Position numbers and translations under genes: made by a program. Below, piece by piece: positions 1 through 6,626 of a DNA stretch of 6,675 nt. Numbering within the stretch: position 1 is the first letter of the stretch; every line of letters begins with the position of its first letter. Below the pieces are notes generated by a model. That model was not told the DNA's origin and did not search any database. It saw only the letters and a list, made by a program, of their open reading frames with translations. This stretch comes from an uncultured Lactobacillus sp. (GTDB lineage Bacteria; Bacillota; Bacilli; Lactobacillales; Lactobacillaceae): NCBI GenBank assembly GCA_947252915.1, contig CAMXWI010000046.1, positions 1-6,675 on the forward strand, in the 5' to 3' direction.

Positions 1-1
1 T

Positions 2-508
2 GTTAAGACAACGGTTCGCAACTCACCAAGTGCCTTTAATAGTCAAACTGTTCGGACAGTTGTTTTGTTTGGTAAGCAATCGGATCGAGTTTGGGACATT
101 GTGGAAGCCACTTTACAAAAAATCGTGAAGGATCCTGCCGCATTTGAAAAGACGAAGGCGAAAATTGCCACTTTCCGGGCTGGTTTTGGAACGATTCTCT
201 ACCTCACCGATACAGAAATTGTCCGTAATTTAGAAAAACAATTCCCATCTTACGCTGATAACTTCCAACCCTGGTCAGAGCAAGCCATTGGTGGTGCTCA
301 ACAAGCGGTCTGGACAGCACTCGCTGAACAAGGCATTGGCGCTAGTCTGCAACACTATAACCCACTGATTGACGACGCCATCCATGAAGCATTTGATTTA
401 CCAACAACTTGGCAATTACGTGCTGAGATGCCGTTTGGTTCAATTGAACAACCTGCTGGTGGTAAGGAATATCTTCCGGAAGATCAAGTGTTCAAGTTAA
501 TTCAATAA
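2..508 (+). CDS. Nitroreductase family protein, Frm2/Hbn1-like, 5'-partial
   Basis: This is the C-terminal part of an FMN-dependent nitroreductase-fold oxidoreductase of the fatty-acid-repression-mutant (Frm2-like) subgroup. These are cytosolic proteins of about 200 residues that reduce nitro compounds or quinones with NAD(P)H; the physiological substrate is unknown. The reading frame is open from base 2, giving 168 codons, so roughly the first 30-35 residues are missing. Visible landmarks are RNSPSAFNSQ at fragment residues 6-15 (the FMN-contacting segment typical of this subgroup), the WSEQ segment near residue 91, GIGASLQHYNP at 111-121, and the C-terminal MPFGSIEQPAG block. A TTG at 65 could be called as a start, but the conserved FMN motif lies upstream of it in the same frame, so that is not the true start. 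The gene stands alone on the plus strand, converges with the hydrolase gene, and ends at a hairpin terminator. Family assignment is confident; the substrate is not. Confidence 0.9.
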   Translation, partial: VKTTVRNSPSAFNSQTVRTVVLFGKQSDRVWDIVEATLQKIVKDPAAFEKTKAKIATFRAGFGTILYLTDTEIVRNLEKQFPSYADNFQPWSEQAIGGAQQAVWTALAEQGIGASLQHYNPLIDDAIHEAFDLPTTWQLRAEMPFGSIEQPAGGKEYLPEDQVFKLIQ

Positions 509-519
509 TTATTTATTCA

Positions 520-555
520 AAAAGCGACGCTGTGGATTTTCACAGCGCCGCTTTT
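520..555. terminator. Bidirectional rho-independent terminator
   Basis: A 15-base stem (520-534 pairing with 541-555, with one A-C mismatch) encloses the six-base loop GATTTT. The stem starts with an A run and ends with a T run, so it can terminate transcripts from both directions. It lies in the 51-base gap between the stop of the nitroreductase gene (508) and the stop of the convergent hydrolase gene (560), which is the expected place for a shared terminator. Confidence 0.88.
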
Positions 556-559
556 GCAA

Positions 560-1450
560 TTAATTACCATTATACGGATCAGTATCCGAATTCTTTTGAT
601 TAACTTTCCGCGGCCCATTATTCGGGTTGCGGTTATTTTTTAAGATATATCTTTGAATTAAGTCCAGGACTTCCGTATTTTGGGGAAGCGATGAATGTTG
701 TGCCAATTTACCAGTGACGGTGACTTGTGTATAGTGCTCAACCGCGCCTTGGTATACATATTTACCGGCTAGCACACTACTCAAAGGCACAATCCCGTCT
801 TCGACATAGTTTTCCGAACCAGCGACCGAATAAACATCGAGATCATCCGGTAAATTATCCCGGTACTTAACAAAGTCTTTCAGCATTTCTGTCCGCCGAC
901 TAGTTGGTTCAGAGAAGTTATATGGTGACCCAATCGTCATCAGTCGTTTAATCGTAATCTGATCTTCATCAAAGTAATGTTCCAAGAAGTAAGTGTAGAC
1001 CAGCCCACCATTGGAGTGACCGATTCCCTTAAAGTTATTGAAATCGTACCGATTCTTTAACTGATTAAAAGCCTTATTAAACATCTTAGCCTGTTTTTTA
1101 ATGTTGCTATATCCATCGTGGTTATTTTCAAAACCAACAACCATAAATGGTTCATTATCACCGCGCCGGACCCGGCCAGTATAGGTAATCTTACCATCGT
1201 TATATACCTTAACCTTGAGCAAGCTGTGACGTTTATGATCCATACTATTGATCTTTTTAACCATACCGTCAAACCGGTTCACCGTCGCACTACTGCCTGG
1301 AATCATAATTACTGGCGACATTTTTGACTGCTGACGAATCCGTAATTGGTGAACGTTTTGACACGACCAGCCATAGGAAAGCCCCGTCAAAATGGCAATC
1401 AGGATTACTAGCCAAATGATCAATCGCCGGTGTTTTTTAGTGATTTTCAT
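560..1450 (-). CDS. Membrane-anchored alpha/beta hydrolase, DUF915 family
   Basis: A 296-residue alpha/beta hydrolase of the DUF915 type, often annotated in lactobacilli as a cell-surface hydrolase. A basic N-terminus is followed by one hydrophobic segment (about residues 11-28), which predicts a signal anchor with the catalytic domain outside the cell. The Cys at 30 lacks a proper lipobox, so a lipoprotein is unlikely. The fold is marked by PVIMIPGSSA (46-55), where the oxyanion-hole region is expected, and by the nucleophile elbow GHSNGG with Ser146. Asp218 (in VEDGIVP) and His252 (in AQHSSLP) are in the right order to complete a triad. The last 25 residues are an Asn-rich, probably disordered tail. 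The ATG at 1450 has AAAGGGGG nine bases upstream, and the gene overlaps the end of the PTS EIIC frame by 14 bases, so it is probably cotranscribed and translationally coupled. The substrate (ester, lipid or peptide) cannot be inferred. Confidence 0.9.
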   Translation of the reverse strand: MKITKKHRRLIIWLVILIAILTGLSYGWSCQNVHQLRIRQQSKMSPVIMIPGSSATVNRFDGMVKKINSMDHKRHSLLKVKVYNDGKITYTGRVRRGDNEPFMVVGFENNHDGYSNIKKQAKMFNKAFNQLKNRYDFNNFKGIGHSNGGLVYTYFLEHYFDEDQITIKRLMTIGSPYNFSEPTSRRTEMLKDFVKYRDNLPDDLDVYSVAGSENYVEDGIVPLSSVLAGKYVYQGAVEHYTQVTVTGKLAQHSSLPQNTEVLDLIQRYILKNNRNPNNGPRKVNQKNSDTDPYNGN

Positions 1451-2749
1451 TTGCTGAATCCCCCTTTAAGTCTTCCCGTGCCTGCGCTTCAACTTTTTCA
1501 ACGAGTTTAACAAATGGAATGTAAAGAATAACATCAATTACCAACAGCACCATTGTAAAAATAAATGCAACCAAGTTACCACCAGTTGCAATAAATGGAA
1601 TCAAAATTCCTGGGGTTCCATTAGGCACCGGGTAAACTAATGGTGGGAAGGCATGGATGAAAATCAGGCAACTTCCTAAAATAATATTAACTACCGGTAA
1701 AAACACGAATGGTAATAAATAAACTGGATTACAGAACACCTGCGCTCCAAACAAAATTGGCAGACCGATATTGAAAAAGCCCGGTGCCATACTCCATCGT
1801 GAGACTTGACGGTAATAATGCGAACGGCTGCTCCACAGCACCGCGATTATTAATGCGAGAGTCAATCCGACCCCGCCGAAAACTGCAAAGCCCGTATACA
1901 ATGATGAAGGCGTAAATGGATACGGAATTCCCCAGGCTGTTTTATGGGTCAATGCATAACCAAGGTTTGCGGCCATTTCGTTGCTATAAACCTGCGAGGT
2001 CGCGCTAAGCGGTTCAGCAAACCCTAACCACACGAGAATTGTGTTAACGACTGACAAAGTAATGTTCAAGAAGTAGTTACTGTTCCGGTCTAAGGTCGAC
2101 CCAATCCACTGACTGACCATGCCGTCTAAACCAAATTGTCGATATAAGGCAAATAAGAAGTGAAGAACAAAAGCACTGCCAACCAAAATGACAAGTGGCT
2201 TTAAATTTTTCAATACGGTCTTAATAATTGCTGAATTGGGTTCTGCAAAGTCCATAAAAGTGGCTGACCGCCCGAGCCCCGGACAAACATTCGCCCAACT
2301 ACATACCCTACCAGGACCCCAATAATGAGCCAAGCGGCACTATAATACTTCATCTCGATAACGTCACTATTACCTTGAACACCATGAACAAAGATCAAGG
2401 TATAGCAAACAATCGCTGCCACACCAGCAATCGGATTTTCCTTATGATAGTACTTGGTAGTTAAAACGGCACTGACTAAGCAGGCAAATGGTGCAGTCCA
2501 GCCAACCGTTACCCTGGTCATATCCATAAAGAGAGCCCGCCAAAATTGACGGAATGGTAACCAATCCGCAACGTGTAAAACACTACCTAAGAAACCGTTC
2601 GTTGACAGTAAATTTTCGTACAATAACCACGAAAAACTGCCCACTAAAATTAAAGGGAAAAGGGCAATTAAAGTGCGGTGCAGGATTTGGACAAATGACC
2701 GTTGCCGAAAACGGACCATCCAATTAATCCACCGTTCTTGATTGAACAT
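1437..2749 (-). pseudogene. PTS sugar transporter EIIC, cellobiose/lactose type, frameshifted
   Basis: One EIIC permease gene is split into two frames. The first frame begins at the ATG at 2749, with GGAG eight bases upstream. It encodes an N-terminal half with membrane segments near residues 25-46, 82-98, 107-124 and 138-155, then runs out of frame after GRMFVRG (about residue 158) to a stop at 2210. The second frame carries the rest, from LGRSATFMDF to the stop at 1437, with several more membrane segments. Joining them near 2277-2280 gives about 437 residues, the normal length for this family, which translocates and presents oligosaccharides for phosphorylation by EIIB. The second half contains FNIGLPILFG where the family usually has FNINEP(V/I)xFG, so the conserved Glu is replaced by Leu. 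No EIIA or EIIB gene is present in the window. The hydrolase gene follows with a 14-base overlap. Whether the break is a real mutation, a phase-variable state or an assembly error cannot be told from here. Confidence 0.85.
1459..1466 (-). promoter_or_regulatory. Ribosome binding site of the DUF915 hydrolase
   Basis: On the minus strand AAAGGGGG lies nine bases before the ATG at 1450. It sits inside the 3' end of the PTS EIIC coding frame. This supports the ATG at 1450 as the start and suggests that translation of the hydrolase is linked to ribosomes finishing the upstream frame. Confidence 0.65.
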
Positions 2750-2756
2750 TCAATCA

Positions 2757-2762
2757 ACTCCA
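2757..2762 (-). promoter_or_regulatory. Ribosome binding site of the PTS EIIC gene
   Basis: On the minus strand ATGGAG lies about eight bases before the ATG at 2749, fixing this ATG as the start of the first EIIC frame. By contrast, the TTG at 2333 that opens the second frame has no comparable Shine-Dalgarno sequence, and its first roughly 18 residues do not look like membrane protein. This supports a broken single gene rather than two genes. Confidence 0.6.
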
Positions 2763-2785
2763 TTCATTCAAACAAATTACTCCAT

Positions 2786-2814
2786 ATTATAAGCTGATTA
2801 ACTTACCCTGTATA
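2786..2814 (-). promoter_or_regulatory. Sigma-A type promoter for the EIIC-hydrolase unit
   Basis: Read on the minus strand, a perfect TATAAT -10 box (2786-2791) is preceded after 17 bases by TATACA (2809-2814), which matches four of six positions of the TTGACA -35 box. Transcription would start near 2779 and leave a leader of about 30 bases before the ATG at 2749. The site lies just downstream of the terminator of the UvrA-like gene, so the EIIC-hydrolase pair forms its own transcription unit. I see no convincing catabolite-repression (cre) operator next to it. Confidence 0.7.
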
Positions 2815-2828
2815 GTTTTTAGACGCAG

Positions 2829-2870
2829 AAAAGCTGTCTGACAAGTCCAATAGTGATCTTGTCAGACAGC
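2829..2870 (-). terminator. Rho-independent terminator of the UvrA-like gene
   Basis: A perfect 13-base inverted repeat (2833-2845 with 2858-2870, arms GCTGTCTGACAAG and CTTGTCAGACAGC) surrounds a 12-base loop. On the minus strand the hairpin is followed by TTTT (2829-2832). It begins seven bases after the stop codon of the UvrA-like gene and precedes the promoter of the EIIC unit. Confidence 0.88.
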
Positions 2871-2877
2871 CCTTTTA

Positions 2878-5196
2878 TTATTCATAACGTTTTAGATAGT
2901 CAGCGAGATATTTGATTGTTAAACTTTGTGGATCATTAACCAGGTCTTGCGGTTGACCACTCGCTACAATCCGACCACCATTTTTTCCACCACGTGGTCC
3001 TAGATCAAGTAGATAGTCTGCATTGGCAATCAAGTTCAAATCGTGTGTAATTGTAATAATCGTGGCTCCACGGTCAAGTAACTGCTGCATGACATTAACA
3101 AGGGTCTTCACATCTAACGGGTGCAACCCAATTGTCGGTTCATCAAATACAAATAACGTAGTTGCTTGATTACGATTAAGGTGTTTGACTAGCTTCAATC
3201 GTTGTGCTTCCCCACCGGACAGGCTGGGCGTGCTTTCACCCAAGTGAAGATAATCAAGACCGACTTCTTGCAAAAGTTGCAGCTCTTTTTCAATTCGCGG
3301 TTGATCTTCAAATACCGAAAGGGCTTCACGAACGTCCATCTTTAAAATGTCAACAATCGAATAGCCGTGCCACTTAACTACCTGAACAGCCTGATTATAA
3401 CGATCCCCGTTACATTCTGGGCAGACTTGCTGCATATCCGGCAAAAATTGAATGTCTAAAGTTACTACGCCAGCACCACCACAGGTAGGACACGCCCCTT
3501 GCTTAGGTAACTGCTGGTCCTTCGCTTGAGCTTGAATTGCTGGAACTAAGCTATCTAAAATCAGACTTGTCTTCCCTGCTCCAGAGAAACCAGTAATCGC
3601 ACTTAACCGATTAACCGGCAACTGGGCATGGACATTCTTGAGGTTGAAATAATTTTGGACGTCAAAGTCAATTTGCTGTTTTGCTGGTTGATCAGCAACA
3701 GACCGGGCCAGCAACTTTGCGGTCCCATTTAGGTATGGTCCAATCTTGGACTGATCATCATGGGCCACTTGATCCGGTGTCCCTTGAGCAATAACTTGAC
3801 CACCAGCATTCCCGGATCCAGGACCCATTTCAATGATCCAATCCGCCGCTTTAATAATGTCAACGTTGTGGTCAACAACCACAAGTGAGTTCCCTTGGTG
3901 AACAAGTTCCCGGAAGACGTTTAACAATCCAGTAATGTTATCCGAGTGCAGTCCAATCGACGGTTCGTCAAGGATATACAGCACCCCCGTGGTTTGGGTT
4001 CGCAAGGTCCGTGATAGTTGAATTCTTTGCAGTTCTCCCGTGGATAAAGTATTCCCGTTTCGTGACAGGGTCAAGTAATCCAACCCCAACTCTAATAACG
4101 GTCGTAGGTTATCCGTAAATTCTTTAAAGAGGCTTTGTGCCATCTTATGCATATCTGATGGTAGTTCTTTTAAGACATCCTGTTGCCAGTCTTTTAGTTC
4201 GACAAGTGTTAATTCACTCACCTGAGCAATGTTTAAACCACCAGCAAGCTGCTTGAGCAACTCGGGCTTTAAACGTGTCCCGTGACAGACTGGACATGTC
4301 GAATAGTGGAAAAACTCACTAATCCGTTTTTGGGCCCGTTCACTTTTACTAGATTGTGCAGAACGCAACACCGCTGCATGGGCATTTTCATATAAAGCAT
4401 TAAAGTCGTGAAAGACCCGCCCCGTGCCTGACCGAAAGTCCATCTTAAATTTCCGTTCTGGACCATTCAGCACAAAGTCCTTCTCTTTATCCGTCAAATC
4501 CTTGTAGGGTACGTGAATCCGCACACCTGCTTGCTCAGCGACGCTCGGCATAAAGTTCCGCCCCGGGAGGTGCCAGGAAGCCACCGCACCATCTGCTAAA
4601 CTCAGGTTTTCATCACCAATTAATTTACTATCGTCAATTGTCCGGACTTGACCAGTCCCCTGACAGTTAGTGCAAGCCCCTGCAGAATTAAAAGCAAAAT
4701 CTTCCGCGCTAAAGGCATAGAATTGCGCGCCACATTCTGGACAGGTTAATTTCCCCATATCATCCCCAGACGTGCTCATCACCTGTGCAATCTCCAAACT
4801 CGGCTTTAGCCGATGACCATTCGGACAGACTGGTGACCCCAACCGAGAAAAGATCAGCCGAATAACGTTAAAGATTTCACTCATCGTTCCAACAGTAGCG
4901 CGTTCTGAAGGAATGCTTGGCCGTTGTTTCAAAGCAAGTGCCGACGGAATATGCTTAACACTGGTTACTTCAGCTTGAGCCCCAATTTTAATCCGCCGTC
5001 GGGTGTAAGTTGAAAGTGCCTCTAAATAACGGCGCGAACCTTCTTCATATAAAATTCCCATTGCTAACGAACTTTTCCCCGAGCCAGACAGGCCAGAGAT
5101 CGCCACAAACTTGTGTAACGGAATATCAACATCAATATTTTTTAGATTATGAACTCGTGCTCCGCGAACTTCAATTTGCGTTGGTAATTTCTCCAC
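2878..5196 (-). CDS. Short UvrA-like tandem ABC ATPase (UvrB-binding domain missing)
   Basis: A 772-residue protein with two UvrA-type ATPase halves; housekeeping UvrA has about 940-950. Half one has Walker A GLSGSGKS (35-42), a Q-loop near Gln91, cysteines of a zinc module (CPNGH at 124-128, CPEC at 152-155, CTNC at 175-178), CPVC at 301-304, an altered signature LSTGE (384-388), Walker B ending in Asp410-Glu411, and the switch His443. Half two has Walker A GFSGAGKT (536-543), a zinc module CPTC (569-572) and CPEC (592-595), signature LSGGE (659-663), Walker B Asp685-Glu686, and His718. Only 23 residues separate CPNGH from CPEC, too few for the UvrB-binding domain of about 120 residues. The second half also lacks the segment between Walker A and the zinc module. 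UvrA damages-sensing proteins bind DNA with these zinc modules; short paralogues such as DrrC are linked to DNA-binding drug resistance. A role in canonical excision repair is therefore doubtful. The gene follows YfhO by 31 bases and is probably cotranscribed with it. Confidence 0.92.
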   Translation of the reverse strand: MEKLPTQIEVRGARVHNLKNIDVDIPLHKFVAISGLSGSGKSSLAMGILYEEGSRRYLEALSTYTRRRIKIGAQAEVTSVKHIPSALALKQRPSIPSERATVGTMSEIFNVIRLIFSRLGSPVCPNGHRLKPSLEIAQVMSTSGDDMGKLTCPECGAQFYAFSAEDFAFNSAGACTNCQGTGQVRTIDDSKLIGDENLSLADGAVASWHLPGRNFMPSVAEQAGVRIHVPYKDLTDKEKDFVLNGPERKFKMDFRSGTGRVFHDFNALYENAHAAVLRSAQSSKSERAQKRISEFFHYSTCPVCHGTRLKPELLKQLAGGLNIAQVSELTLVELKDWQQDVLKELPSDMHKMAQSLFKEFTDNLRPLLELGLDYLTLSRNGNTLSTGELQRIQLSRTLRTQTTGVLYILDEPSIGLHSDNITGLLNVFRELVHQGNSLVVVDHNVDIIKAADWIIEMGPGSGNAGGQVIAQGTPDQVAHDDQSKIGPYLNGTAKLLARSVADQPAKQQIDFDVQNYFNLKNVHAQLPVNRLSAITGFSGAGKTSLILDSLVPAIQAQAKDQQLPKQGACPTCGGAGVVTLDIQFLPDMQQVCPECNGDRYNQAVQVVKWHGYSIVDILKMDVREALSVFEDQPRIEKELQLLQEVGLDYLHLGESTPSLSGGEAQRLKLVKHLNRNQATTLFVFDEPTIGLHPLDVKTLVNVMQQLLDRGATIITITHDLNLIANADYLLDLGPRGGKNGGRIVASGQPQDLVNDPQSLTIKYLADYLKRYE

Positions 5197-5204
5197 ATTT
5201 ACGA

Positions 5205-5211
5205 CTCCTTT
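5205..5211 (-). promoter_or_regulatory. Ribosome binding site fixing a GTG start for the UvrA-like gene
   Basis: AAAGGAG on the minus strand lies eight bases before the GTG at 5196-5194. An ATG overlaps it two bases upstream (5198) but is in another frame. The protein begins GTG GAG AAA, leading directly into the beta strand IEVRGARVHNLKNI that starts UvrA proteins, so GTG is the start. The 31-base gap to the YfhO stop contains this site and no terminator. Confidence 0.85.
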
Positions 5212-5227
5212 CCATTAAATAATGTAA

Positions 5228-6625
5228 TTATACGTGTCGACGATTCATAATAATCGTAATCACTGCCCACAGGAATGTCCAGATCAAACCAACTAAGGAG
5301 ACCATTGCCCCTAGTTGTAATCCTGGAATATGGTAATGCAATACCACGTGGTGCGTTCCCTTGGGAAGCCGAATGCCCACGAATGCTTGATTGGTCCGAA
5401 TAATCGTGGCCTTTTTTCCGTTTACCGTGGCGGTCCATCCACTGGAATACGGAATTGATGAGGTCAAAATCCCGGTTCGGGTAGTCGTGATATTCCCAGC
5501 CACTTGGTTTGGATTAAATTTAAGATTCTTGAGCCCATGACGTTGAATCGTTCGTACTTGTTTCTGATAGTGACGCCCTAATTTCACCGCAGTGACTTGA
5601 TACTTTAATTGATACGTGCCTAGCTTAGTTGGTTTAAACGTTAACTTTTGCGGGAATTTACCATCGTAATAACCGATGTTGAGGGTTCCATTTTTGACCT
5701 TCTTAAAAAGTGACAACACACTTTGCTTGGGTTGGTCAACCGTTGCCGTCCCAAACTTACTCTTAAAATTCAACTTAAAACTGATATCTGGCGAACCATT
5801 AAGAACGTGATAACGCCAATACTTATACTGATTGAAGCGGTGGTTAATATATTGTCCGGGATTAACCGCCATTTCTAGTAAATGCTGCTGTTCGTACTTA
5901 AGCTGATCTTTCATTGAAAATGGCGTGTACTTAATTTTTGAAAAATCAATGTGCACTTCACTACCACTTAATTGCTTCCGGTTACTGGACTTCTCCATTG
6001 CCGGAAATTGCAGTTGATATGTTTCATCACTATCAGTGTATTTTAAGTGGTTTGGATCGACTTTATTCAGTCGGTTTGAAATCAACACTGACTTGACCGT
6101 TTGGACAGCATTACTCAAGTCAGCAACACGCATTCCTTGGGCATTCTTCTGACTGGCGTTAATAACCACCCCGCTGGCTAATGCCCGTTCTTTAGCGGAG
6201 GCAGATAGTTGCTGGTACCGTTGCGGACGAATGTAGGTGTCTTGCCAGTACAACAACGGAAAAGCATTTTTCGTCTTATAACGGATCGTCTGGGTCGGTA
6301 TTAAATCCGTTTTTTTCTTCGCATCTGATGGTTGTCCCTGGTCATAATTGATAATTGGTGCCGTCAATTGATCTTGCTTATAACCGTACGGAATTTTAGT
6401 TGCATTATCTCCATTACTTTGAACAAACAGATATTTAACCCCAAAGAAATTATTTAACACCGTCCGATCATCCGCCTGACGAATCGGAATATTCGGGGTG
6501 TATTGGATGTTTTGCAGTGAATTATTAAATGCGCCAAGATATTTATTTTGCAGTGAATAGTACGAATCAATATTATTCAATCCGGATGTTAAATCATTAT
6601 CCCAGTTGACTCCCGGAATAATCTT
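5228..6625 (-). CDS. yfhO: YfhO-family membrane protein, C-terminal part (5' end missing)
   Basis: The last 465 residues of a YfhO-family protein; complete members are roughly 850-900 residues. The family has a GT-C-like N-terminal half with many membrane helices (not in the window) and a large domain outside the membrane; in Bacillus and Listeria relatives YfhO-type proteins add sugars to lipoteichoic acid using a lipid-linked sugar. Seen here are a mostly hydrophilic, Tyr/Asn/Lys-rich region, an FFGVKYLFV segment near residue 65, a beta-rich C-terminal block with SSGWTATVNGKKA (about 394-406) and LPKGTHHVVLHYHIPG, then one final membrane helix (about 438-460) and a short basic end. The gene runs off the genomic part of the contig at 6626, where adapter sequence begins; the six residues MCIRDS that would head this frame are adapter-encoded (the sixth codon spans the junction) and not part of the protein. 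The UvrA-like gene follows after 31 bases. The acceptor and sugar in this organism are unknown. Confidence 0.85.
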   Translation of the reverse strand, partial: KIIPGVNWDNDLTSGLNNIDSYYSLQNKYLGAFNNSLQNIQYTPNIPIRQADDRTVLNNFFGVKYLFVQSNGDNATKIPYGYKQDQLTAPIINYDQGQPSDAKKKTDLIPTQTIRYKTKNAFPLLYWQDTYIRPQRYQQLSASAKERALASGVVINASQKNAQGMRVADLSNAVQTVKSVLISNRLNKVDPNHLKYTDSDETYQLQFPAMEKSSNRKQLSGSEVHIDFSKIKYTPFSMKDQLKYEQQHLLEMAVNPGQYINHRFNQYKYWRYHVLNGSPDISFKLNFKSKFGTATVDQPKQSVLSLFKKVKNGTLNIGYYDGKFPQKLTFKPTKLGTYQLKYQVTAVKLGRHYQKQVRTIQRHGLKNLKFNPNQVAGNITTTRTGILTSSIPYSSGWTATVNGKKATIIRTNQAFVGIRLPKGTHHVVLHYHIPGLQLGAMVSLVGLIWTFLWAVITIIMNRRHV

Positions 6626-6626
6626 G

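Noticed and set aside
65..508. The TTG at 65 as the true start of the nitroreductase gene
   Set aside because: The frame is open back to base 2 and encodes the FMN-binding RNSPSAFNSQ motif upstream of the TTG; the gene is truncated by the window edge.
1057..1327. Open frames on both strands inside the hydrolase gene (69-71 codons)
   Set aside because: They are shadows of the hydrolase frame, with no ribosome binding site or recognisable protein family.
1361..1372. A lipoprotein signal in the hydrolase (Cys30)
   Set aside because: The residues before the Cys (G-W-S) do not form a lipobox; a single N-terminal membrane anchor fits better.
1437..2333. The second EIIC frame as an independent gene starting at TTG 2333
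   Set aside because: There is no good ribosome binding site. The first roughly 18 residues are an unrelated read-through of sequence that encodes a membrane helix in the other frame, and the protein continues the first frame's family match.
2210..2333. Programmed -1 ribosomal frameshifting in the EIIC gene
   Set aside because: The overlap contains no X-XXY-YYZ heptamer in the zero frame and no clear stimulatory hairpin that I can see; a small indel in the G run explains it more simply.
2750..2877. A riboswitch or attenuator upstream of the EIIC gene
   Set aside because: The only strong hairpin directly follows the UvrA-like stop codon and lies upstream of the EIIC promoter, so it is a terminator of the previous gene; the EIIC leader is only about 30 bases.
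4269..4466. A 65-codon minus-strand frame inside the UvrA-like gene
   Set aside because: It is an alternate-frame shadow of the conserved UvrA-like coding sequence.
5010..5438. Open frames of 70 and 79 codons around the UvrA-like start and the YfhO end
   Set aside because: Both overlap well-supported genes in other frames and encode no plausible protein.
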